Shown here piece after piece: positions 1 through 4,821 of a DNA stretch of 6,428 bases. This DNA comes from Candidatus Woesearchaeota archaeon (GTDB taxonomy: Archaea; Nanobdellota; Nanobdellia; Woesearchaeales; DSVV01): positions 1-6,428 of the forward strand of contig JAHFMP010000058.1 in NCBI GenBank assembly GCA_023267795.1. Direction: 5' to 3'. The notes under the pieces are model-generated. The model searched no databases, was not told the DNA's origin, and saw only the letters and a list, made by a program, of their open reading frames with translations. Each line of letters opens with the position of its first letter. Position 1 is the first letter of the stretch. Made by a program: the position numbers and the translations under genes.

Positions 1-494
1 TTATTCATGTATTGTGCAATCTGTGTTGTTTTGCTTCCTGGCGCTGCACACATATCTAAAATTATTTCTCCATGTTGCGGATCAAGAACAATTGGTGGAA
101 TCATTGAAGCTGCTTCCTGAACATAAATGAATCCTAATGCATGTTCGATGAGATTGCCAATATCTCTTCTTTTTTCTTCTCCTTCTCCACGATGTTCCAT
201 CCAAAATCCTTCTTTGCACCATGGAATTGGTGTGAGTATCCAATCTTTGTTTAGCTTTTTTTTAATTTCCTCTACTGAAATTTTTAATGTGTTTACCCGA
301 ATTGATCTTCTTAAAAAAGAAAGAGAATATTTTTTGAAAAGTTCGAAGTCTGTGAGTTTGGAATAGTGTTCAATAAATTTTGGTTTGAATTCTATTTTGT
401 CTTTGTTGTGAAATGGCTCGATGTCATGGTCTGTTTCTTCTTCGTGAATGCCTGTGATTGATTGTTCAACTTCGCTCTTTTGTTTTTTTGTCAT
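1..494 (-). CDS. RNA (cytosine-5) methyltransferase, NSUN/RsmB (NOL1/NOP2/Sun) family, partial (N-terminal 164 residues)
   Basis: This is the N-terminal part of a SAM-dependent methyltransferase that makes 5-methylcytosine in tRNA or rRNA; the gene runs off the left edge, so the catalytic cysteines are not visible. My translation from the ATG at 492-494 gives 164 codons with no stop. It shows a charged N-terminal extension (about residues 1-40), an RVNTLK motif (66-71) typical of the family's N-terminal domain, then YVQEAASMIPP (about 124-134) and LDMCAAPGSKTTQIA (about 146-160), the family's SAM-binding motif I. No other in-frame Met occurs before residue 100, so this start is well supported. 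The upstream sequence is A-rich without a Shine-Dalgarno; a CTATAA element about 23 bases upstream may drive a leaderless mRNA. It follows elp3 on the same strand after 93 bases of palindromes. The family call is firm; the exact RNA target cannot be told. Confidence 0.93.
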   Translation of the reverse strand, partial: MTKKQKSEVEQSITGIHEEETDHDIEPFHNKDKIEFKPKFIEHYSKLTDFELFKKYSLSFLRRSIRVNTLKISVEEIKKKLNKDWILTPIPWCKEGFWMEHRGEGEEKRRDIGNLIEHALGFIYVQEAASMIPPIVLDPQHGEIILDMCAAPGSKTTQIAQYMN

Positions 495-510
495 TTTTTA
501 TTTTTGATTA

Positions 511-526
511 TCTTCTTATAGAGAAC
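511..526 (-). promoter_or_regulatory. Possible TATA element for the m5C methyltransferase gene
   Basis: Read on the minus strand, the sequence CTCTATAAGAAG contains a TATA-like hexamer centred about 23 bases before the methyltransferase ATG. This spacing would fit transcription starting at or near the start codon (leaderless). The element overlaps the end of the 38-bp palindrome, so structure or protein binding there could influence it. This rests on spacing and composition only. Confidence 0.3.
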
Positions 527-557
527 TTTGCAAAAATCGATTTTTGCAAAGTTCTCT
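520..557. repeat. Perfect 38-bp palindrome between elp3 and the methyltransferase gene
   Basis: Positions 520-538 are exactly complementary to 539-557, so both strands read the same: 19-bp arms centred on ATCGAT with no loop. Each arm carries the core GAGAACTTTGC. In RNA it would form a long stem-loop; in DNA it could be a protein-binding site or the footprint of a small palindromic repeat. It has no downstream T-run on the minus strand, so it is not a canonical intrinsic terminator. Confidence 0.9.
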
Positions 558-559
558 TT

Positions 560-588
560 GAGAATTTTGCTCTTTATGCAAAATTCTC
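560..588. repeat. Second hairpin, 11-bp perfect stem, overlapping the elp3 stop codon
   Basis: GAGAATTTTGC at 560-570 pairs exactly with GCAAAATTCTC at 578-588 across a 7-base loop. The right arm reaches the last base of the elp3 stop codon (588-590), so the hairpin begins directly where elp3 translation ends. The arm differs from the core of the neighbouring 38-bp palindrome at one base of eleven (T for C), so the two structures are related copies. Possible roles are 3'-end processing or stabilisation of the elp3 message, or an inserted repeat. Confidence 0.85.
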
Positions 589-2372
589 TATACCTTCACC
601 ATATACACACCTTCTTTCACATACCCTAATTTTTTATAATACTCTCTTGTCCCGACAGCAGAGATCACAACTATTTTATCTTTTCCATTCTCTTTTGCAA
701 TTTCCTCTGCTTTCTTCATCAATTGCTTTCCTAATCCACGATGTTGCACTGTTCCTTCCACTCCAAACGCAGCTGCTTCTCCATAAACATGTAATTCTCT
801 GATTAATGCAGATGTTGGTGTTATTTCTTTTCTTAAACTTGCACTTGGAAAACGCATTCTTAAAAAACCGAAAAGTACATTGTTTTTTGTATCTTCCAGA
901 GAAATAAAAAATTCTTTTCCATAAGATGCGTCATATTTTTGGACAATAATCTCTGGAGAATGAAGCTTTATTTGCGGATTTTTTGCAATGAAAGTACCAA
1001 CTTCACGCGCCCGGATTTCTTTTGTGACAATATTCTTCTCCTTCATAATCTTTTCCACGTACTGCCGTAGATTTGTTTTATCCACTCCAGCTTCTGTGAC
1101 ATTTGTAGGAATATCACGCTGCACACGCATAATTCTGCAATATGCTGGAACATATCGCATGAAATCAGCAATAATTTCTGCAGCTGTTGCAGTGGTCATT
1201 GGTTGATAATTTCCTGCTTTCCAGGTATGATACAAAGCTGTTCCTTTAAGCACCATGCAAGGATAGATTTTTAGCATATCTGGACGATAAAGAGGATTAT
1301 CAAAAAGTTCTCGCAAACCAACAACATCCATCTCTTTTGTTGTCTTGGGCAAGCCGAGCATGTAATGGAAGTTTAATTTGAAACCGAGATCCCGCAATTC
1401 CTGAATAGAACCATGAGAATCTGCAAGTGTATGACCGCGATGCGTGACTCTTAATGGCTCTTCATAAACACTCTGTATTCCAAGTTCTACTCGTGTTGCA
1501 CCAAGCTCAAGCATTAGATTTCCATGCACTGCAAATCCCCAGTCTGGTTTTGTTTCAATTGTTAGGCCGACACAACGGATTGGCGCTGTTTCGTTTCTTT
1601 TCTTCTCTTTTTCCAAGGTTGTTTTCTTTTTATTTTTTAGTGCAAGAATTTTTTTGTTCATTAGTTCTCGACGTCCTTCTTTGCGGATATCTTCGGGAAG
1701 TTCAAAGAATTTTTTTATTTTTTCAATGTCAATAGTTTCTTTTTCTGTATTTTTTTTGCCTTGATCCTGCTTTTTGAAAAAAAGTTTTCCAAAATCATTC
1801 AATGCCAGATAAATGTCCTTGACAAAATTCACTTGATATTCTCGTGGTGTTGCAGGAAATGTGCCTCCTTGAATAATCACTTCTGCTTTTTGCGGAATAT
1901 GGCCGCTGACAATATACTGCTCTAACCTGTTGAACACAATAATGTAAGAATCATATCCTGCTCTTATTGCACGCATTGTCGACGGCTCTTTTCCTGTATA
2001 ACTCTGCGGCACATCACCAAATGCACTTCCCGGACCTCCTGGACAGAATGTGCACTTGCCATGAGGACAAGCAGAAGGAGCAGACATCACTGCGATTGGT
2101 GCAACGCCACTTCTGCTGCGCATTGGTTTTGTGAGCAACTGTTTTTTAATGAGCTTTAATTCTTTTTCTGTTGCGTGAAGCATGATGTCAATATCTGTTG
2201 GGATTTTTTTGAGACTATATTTTCCGCACAATTTGACTTTCAATTGATTAATTTGTTTTTTAGAATGTTTTTTTGTGAATAGTGCACTGATTATTTCTTT
2301 GTAAAAATTATCCTGTTCTAAACTTTGATTTTGATTTAGACTTGTCCCCATATTCTGCACGTTTTTATTCAC
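588..2372 (-). CDS. elp3: Elp3-type tRNA uridine(34) carboxymethyl-forming enzyme (radical SAM + GNAT)
   Basis: Elp3 starts carboxymethyl modification at C5 of the wobble uridine of tRNA, using S-adenosylmethionine, an iron-sulfur cluster and acetyl-CoA; archaeal Elp3 acts without the other Elongator subunits. The 594-residue protein has an N-terminal tRNA-binding part (about 20-90), the cluster motif CPHGKCTFC (Cys102, Cys107, Cys110), QSYTGKEPSTMRAIRA (about 123-138), TIETKPDW (271-278), VQRDIP plus NLRQY (417-438), and a C-terminal GNAT domain with IRELHVYG (524-531), acetyl-CoA loop QHRGLGKQL (543-551) and SAVGTREYYKKLGY (571-584). The start is a GTG (2370-2372) touching the toxin stop codon; an ATG at codon 8 is an alternative, and neither has a clear Shine-Dalgarno. 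Oddities are a Lys-rich linker (about 195-260), Lys for Arg in TIETRPD, and no Cys just before IRAREVG. The stop is TAG. Confidence 0.96.
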   Translation of the reverse strand: MNKNVQNMGTSLNQNQSLEQDNFYKEIISALFTKKHSKKQINQLKVKLCGKYSLKKIPTDIDIMLHATEKELKLIKKQLLTKPMRSRSGVAPIAVMSAPSACPHGKCTFCPGGPGSAFGDVPQSYTGKEPSTMRAIRAGYDSYIIVFNRLEQYIVSGHIPQKAEVIIQGGTFPATPREYQVNFVKDIYLALNDFGKLFFKKQDQGKKNTEKETIDIEKIKKFFELPEDIRKEGRRELMNKKILALKNKKKTTLEKEKKRNETAPIRCVGLTIETKPDWGFAVHGNLMLELGATRVELGIQSVYEEPLRVTHRGHTLADSHGSIQELRDLGFKLNFHYMLGLPKTTKEMDVVGLRELFDNPLYRPDMLKIYPCMVLKGTALYHTWKAGNYQPMTTATAAEIIADFMRYVPAYCRIMRVQRDIPTNVTEAGVDKTNLRQYVEKIMKEKNIVTKEIRAREVGTFIAKNPQIKLHSPEIIVQKYDASYGKEFFISLEDTKNNVLFGFLRMRFPSASLRKEITPTSALIRELHVYGEAAAFGVEGTVQHRGLGKQLMKKAEEIAKENGKDKIVVISAVGTREYYKKLGYVKEGVYMVKV

Positions 2373-2876
2373 TTACAAATTTTTCAAAATCAGCAACAAT
2401 TCAACAAATACATCAGTACGCAAATGCATATTCCCTGTAGTAACAAGTTCAAAAAGAATTTGTTCTGCCTCGTTTTTTGTGATAATTTTTTTTTTGACTG
2501 AGGCCAAGACAAGAGTAGTAAGCCACCACGATTGAATACCTTGAGTAAGACAACAAGCGTACATTGCTGCATCATTTGTCAGTAAAATCTGATTTCTTTC
2601 TTTTGCAAGAAGAATAATTTCTGCATCTGCTTCTTGAATTTCTTGTTCTTTTGCAAATGTTTTTGCTTCCTCTTTTTTTCGCTCAGAAACGATAGAAAAC
2701 CATACATTTTTTCCCTGTGCAAAGAGAGAATAAGGTTTTCCAAATAGTTTTCCATTCTCAACAACTTCCTCCCACACTATTTGAGGAACAACAAACTCTG
2801 AAAAATTCTTGCGAATAAGTTCAAGCTTTCCTATATTTAAAAGAGGAATAATTGCAGATGAATCAACAACAACCAT
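2373..2876 (-). CDS. PIN-domain toxin, DUF3368-like (VapC-type RNase)
   Basis: This 167-residue protein is a PIN-fold, metal-dependent ribonuclease of the kind found as toxins in type II toxin-antitoxin pairs. Visible acidic residues match the PIN active site: Asp5 in VVVDSSAII, Glu37 in WEEV, Asp84 in EADAE and Asp102 in LLTNDAA. The C-terminal part (about 115-165: WWLTTLVLASVKKK, then an EAE..L..L...G..L pattern) resembles the DUF3368 subfamily rather than classic VapC. Its ATG follows the antitoxin stop codon directly (TAG then ATG, zero gap), and its TAA is followed directly by the GTG of elp3, so all three are probably one transcript. All active-site acids are present, so it looks intact. 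Its RNA target is unknown; characterised VapC-type toxins cut tRNAs or the sarcin-ricin loop of rRNA. Confidence 0.9.
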   Translation of the reverse strand: MVVVDSSAIIPLLNIGKLELIRKNFSEFVVPQIVWEEVVENGKLFGKPYSLFAQGKNVWFSIVSERKKEEAKTFAKEQEIQEADAEIILLAKERNQILLTNDAAMYACCLTQGIQSWWLTTLVLASVKKKIITKNEAEQILFELVTTGNMHLRTDVFVELLLILKNL

Positions 2877-3173
2877 CTATAATGCCTCAAGAATCTTCAA
2901 ATCACGCTGAAGATCCTCTTTTCCATACGGAAACTCTACTCGCGAGAGAAGCTCCTGTGCTTTCCAAAGAGATAGCTCTGCTTCTTTTGCAAGAGTACGA
3001 AGCGTTATCTCTTTTTGTGCATATTTTTTGAGAAGCTGTTGAAGATGCTCCTCCTTTACTGCTTTATTCATCAACTCACGAACCACTTCTGCCTGCGGTT
3101 TCTTCATATCCCTCGCTAAATGAGAAAGCTGTTTTGCAACATGCTCTTGTATGCGTATTGTAAGTACTTCCAT
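2877..3173 (-). CDS. UPF0175 family antitoxin, ribbon-helix-helix-like N-terminus
   Basis: This is a 98-residue protein. Residues 1-40 (EVLTIRIQE, then a helical segment with KKPQAEVVRELMNKA) look like a ribbon-helix-helix DNA-binding fold. Residues about 45-98 match UPF0175: a YAQKEITLRTLAKEA helix, a second helix SLWKAQELL, then FPYGKEDLQRDLKIL. UPF0175 genes are commonly paired with DUF3368/PIN genes, and here the toxin follows with no gap. The expected role is to bind and neutralise the toxin and repress its own operon. The start is well supported: AGGTGAT, a good archaeal Shine-Dalgarno, lies 3 bases upstream of the ATG, the clearest ribosome-binding site in the window. It is the first gene of the antitoxin-toxin-elp3 unit. 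Confidence 0.9.
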   Translation of the reverse strand: MEVLTIRIQEHVAKQLSHLARDMKKPQAEVVRELMNKAVKEEHLQQLLKKYAQKEITLRTLAKEAELSLWKAQELLSRVEFPYGKEDLQRDLKILEAL

Positions 3174-3176
3174 GTT

Positions 3177-3183
3177 ATCACCT
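3177..3183 (-). promoter_or_regulatory. Shine-Dalgarno of the antitoxin gene
   Basis: AGGTGAT on the minus strand is complementary to the 3' end of archaeal 16S rRNA and sits three bases before the antitoxin ATG. It is the only strong Shine-Dalgarno seen here, which suggests the lead gene of the unit is translated by classical initiation while the zero-gap genes behind it rely on coupling. Confidence 0.7.
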
Positions 3184-3193
3184 TCAGTCTTGT

Positions 3194-3240
3194 CAATAAG
3201 TATCTATAATATATGTATAGTAACTTTACTTATTGTAACT
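3194..3240 (-). promoter_or_regulatory. Promoter and candidate operator of the antitoxin-toxin-elp3 unit
   Basis: On the minus strand a TATA-like stretch (CATATATTATAG, about 3205-3216) lies roughly 35-40 bases before the antitoxin ATG, placing transcription start near 3184 and giving a short leader that just holds the Shine-Dalgarno. The TATA stretch is bracketed by a perfect 9-bp inverted repeat, CAATAAGTA (3194-3202) and TACTTATTG (3227-3235). A direct repeat ATAGTAACT (3217-3225) / ATTGTAACT (3232-3240) adds two GTAACT boxes 15 bases apart. Such symmetric sites over a TATA box are what an autorepressing ribbon-helix-helix antitoxin would use; the binding itself is inferred. Confidence 0.5.
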
Positions 3241-3257
3241 ATTATTTAAAATTTGCT

Positions 3258-3263
3258 ATTTTT
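3258..3263. repeat. Left flanking direct repeat (putative target-site duplication)
   Basis: ATTTTT directly abuts the left terminal inverted repeat and is matched exactly by 3501-3506 directly after the right one. The sequence is low in complexity, so chance cannot be excluded, but its placement exactly outside both ends is what a transposition target duplication looks like. Confidence 0.55.
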
Positions 3264-3327
3264 AGTGCCATCCCAATTCAGCGAGTGATTTTAGAGATCT
3301 CTTTTCCACAAGAAATTAAGCCATACA

Positions 3328-3443
3328 TTTTTCCGCCGCCTGAAAACGCACGCTTGCCTCTTATTTGTCCCCCTTAATGGGAATAAGGGGGACAAAAAGA
3401 GACAAGGAAAAGAAAAAGTGAATAGAGATAGGCGGCGGAAAAA
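3328..3443. repeat. Inner 14-bp inverted repeat of the MITE-like element
   Basis: TTTTTCCGCCGCCT (3328-3341) is the exact reverse complement of 3430-3443. Pairing continues for about three further bases (CAT/ATG) if one extra A on the right arm is bulged out. The arms are much more GC-rich than the surroundings, which makes the match unlikely to be chance. They enclose the central hairpin. Confidence 0.85.
3364..3396. repeat. Central hairpin, 13-bp perfect stem with 7-base loop
   Basis: TTTGTCCCCCTTA (3364-3376) pairs exactly with TAAGGGGGACAAA (3384-3396) around the loop ATGGGAA. Five consecutive G-C pairs make it stable. It is at the centre of the MITE-like element. On the plus strand the stem is followed by A's and on the minus strand by AATAAGAGG, so it lacks the T-run of a simple intrinsic terminator. 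Confidence 0.85.
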
Positions 3444-3500
3444 ATGTTCCTCTGTTTCCTCTCGAAGTTGCATATTTCAATCGAGAAATCGGATGGCACT

Positions 3501-3506
3501 ATTTTT
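3501..3506. repeat. Right flanking direct repeat (putative target-site duplication)
   Basis: ATTTTT begins exactly at the outer edge of the right terminal inverted repeat and copies 3258-3263. See the left copy for the caveat about low complexity. Confidence 0.55.
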
Positions 3507-3525
3507 ACAGAATTTCTGCAGCCTA

Positions 3526-4788
3526 CTAAATCTCAATCACTTCATCATTTTCAGGCAGATACAATTTCTTGATAAACGGCTTAACTTTTTCTGCAAGTGT
3601 TTGTATGGCAATCTCATCACCATGATTAATAATCAAATGCTTTGGCTTAAATCGCTGCACAGCACCAACTAAGTCATTTTGGCCTGCATGCGCACTGAAA
3701 TCAAACTGCTCAATTCTTCCTGTCCATTGCACTTTTTTGCCATCAACATACGCTGTCTTTTCCTGCAGTAAAAGCCTCCCATTCGTGCCATCTGCCTGAT
3801 ATCCTGTTAAAAGCAATGCATGTTTTGGTTCAAAGAACATAAGCTTCAAATAGTCCATGACAGGTCCTCCAGTGACCATGCCAGAAGTAGTGATAATAAC
3901 ACAATTTTCGCCAAGCACTTTTTTTCTCTCAGCAGGGCTTGTAATATACTGGACACGTTTTTGTGCTGCACGCAATGCAGATGCATCCTTGATAAACATT
4001 GGATTTGTGACACAAAGATCAGTCACTTTTTTTGCCATGCCATCAAGATAAATTGGACAGTCAATCTTTGTTTTTGCAAGCAGGAGCATTAATTCCTGCG
4101 CTCTTCCAACAGCAAATGTCGGCAATAAAACACTTCCTTGTTTTTCAATGGTTTCTTGAATAACTTTTGCAAAATGTTGCTCTGTTTGTTTTCTGTCAGG
4201 ATGCCCTCTATCTCCATAAGTGCTCTCAATAATCATAATATCTAAATTTTGCAGAGAATACTGTGCACCATTGAGCAACAGTGTATTTTGCCAATTCACA
4301 TCACCGCTGTACAAAATAGTTTTTCCTTTGTATTGGAAAAGAACAGAAGCACTGCCAGGAATATGGCCTGCATCGAGAAACTGAAAAAATGCATTTGCAA
4401 TCTCGTATTGTTTTTTGTAGATTACATCCTTAAAATATTTCAAGACAGCAAATATATTTGCTTCATGATATGCTGGATGCGTATGAGTAATAAGCTCAAT
4501 ATGAAATGAATCTCTCAAAAGCACTTCTGTCAATAGTTTTGTCATGCGTGTTGCAAACATAGGACATTGCAAGCCTTCATGATTCAACAAAGGCAATGCT
4601 CCTGTGTGATCAAGGTGTGCATGGCTGAGAAAAACAGCTTGTATTTTGCTGTGATCAAACAAAGTAGGATATTCTGTGCCGTGCTCTGTTATTTTTAATC
4701 CTGCATCAAAAAGAAATGTGTTGTCCAGTGCAATGCAGCTTCTGCCAACCTCTTTTCCTGCACCATGAAAAATAAACTCCATAAACAT
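3526..4788 (-). CDS. beta-CASP metallo-beta-lactamase-fold RNA nuclease, aCPSF2-like
   Basis: This is a zinc-dependent ribonuclease related to the CPSF73 mRNA-cleavage subunit and to RNase J. The 420 residues carry all expected motifs: FDAG (27-30, motif 1), SHAHLDH (55-61, His56, His58, Asp60, His61), AGHIPGSAS (140-148, His142), SGDVN (161-165, Asp163), then beta-CASP motif A in ESTYGD (188-193), GRAQE (228-232), GYQADGTNGR (329-338), SAHAGQ (365-370, His367) and INHGD (387-391, His389). There is no N-terminal KH domain, so it matches archaeal aCPSF2 rather than aCPSF1; RNase J is the alternative. Two Mets lie close together (codons 1 and 3) with no Shine-Dalgarno; the upstream TATA spacing fits codon 3 (ATG at 4780-4782) at least as well as codon 1. 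It lies 33 bases behind the helicase gene. Expected role: mRNA 3'-end processing or turnover. Confidence 0.94.
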   Translation of the reverse strand: MFMEFIFHGAGKEVGRSCIALDNTFLFDAGLKITEHGTEYPTLFDHSKIQAVFLSHAHLDHTGALPLLNHEGLQCPMFATRMTKLLTEVLLRDSFHIELITHTHPAYHEANIFAVLKYFKDVIYKKQYEIANAFFQFLDAGHIPGSASVLFQYKGKTILYSGDVNWQNTLLLNGAQYSLQNLDIMIIESTYGDRGHPDRKQTEQHFAKVIQETIEKQGSVLLPTFAVGRAQELMLLLAKTKIDCPIYLDGMAKKVTDLCVTNPMFIKDASALRAAQKRVQYITSPAERKKVLGENCVIITTSGMVTGGPVMDYLKLMFFEPKHALLLTGYQADGTNGRLLLQEKTAYVDGKKVQWTGRIEQFDFSAHAGQNDLVGAVQRFKPKHLIINHGDEIAIQTLAEKVKPFIKKLYLPENDEVIEI

Positions 4789-4802
4789 TTTTGAAGAATA
4801 GA

Positions 4803-4813
4803 AGTATAAATAC
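4803..4813 (-). promoter_or_regulatory. Possible TATA box for the beta-CASP nuclease gene
   Basis: On the minus strand GTATTTATACT lies in the 33-base gap behind the helicase stop codon, preceded by a purine-rich AAAGGAAAC that could act as a BRE. Counting about 27 bases from its centre puts transcription start near 4780, at the second Met codon of the nuclease, which would give a leaderless message. Read-through from the helicase remains possible. Confidence 0.4.
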
Positions 4814-4821
4814 GTTTCCTT

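Larger units (their letters stand above)
3264..3500. mobile_element. MITE-like non-autonomous inverted-repeat element (237 bp)
   Basis: The ends are a perfect 10-bp terminal inverted repeat, AGTGCCATCC (3264-3273) and GGATGGCACT (3491-3500), flanked on both sides by ATTTTT. Inside lie two further inverted repeats, 3328-3341 with 3430-3443 (14 bp, TTTTTCCGCCGCCT and its complement) and 3364-3376 with 3384-3396 (13 bp). The three sets share nearly the same centre (3382, 3385.5 and 3380), so the whole element can fold into one long interrupted hairpin. It has no credible coding sequence. It lies 25 bases beyond the stop of the beta-CASP gene and about 24 bases from the toxin operon's operator region. 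I cannot assign the end sequence to an IS family from memory. Alternatives are a structured RNA or a large transcript-end hairpin; the terminal repeats plus flanking duplication favour a mobile element. Confidence 0.65.

Noticed and set aside
1..3. TTA at the very start read as a stop codon of the methyltransferase
   Set aside because: In the frame set by the start codon and motif I the last full codon is 3-5 (Asn), so the gene continues past the edge.
127..366. Plus-strand open frame of 79 codons
   Set aside because: It lies opposite the methyltransferase, whose minus-strand translation carries clear family motifs.
458..802. Plus-strand open frame of 114 codons
   Set aside because: It runs through the palindromes and opposite the GNAT end of elp3, has a low-complexity Leu/Phe/Ser composition and no family signature; it is a shadow of the minus-strand genes.
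3364..3396. Central hairpin as an intrinsic terminator for the nuclease gene
   Set aside because: No T-run follows on the minus strand and archaeal termination relies mainly on T-runs; its concentric position inside larger inverted repeats fits the element better.
3291..3473. Minus-strand 60-codon open frame inside the MITE-like element
   Set aside because: It runs across the inverted repeats, has no Shine-Dalgarno and no recognisable domain; most likely chance.
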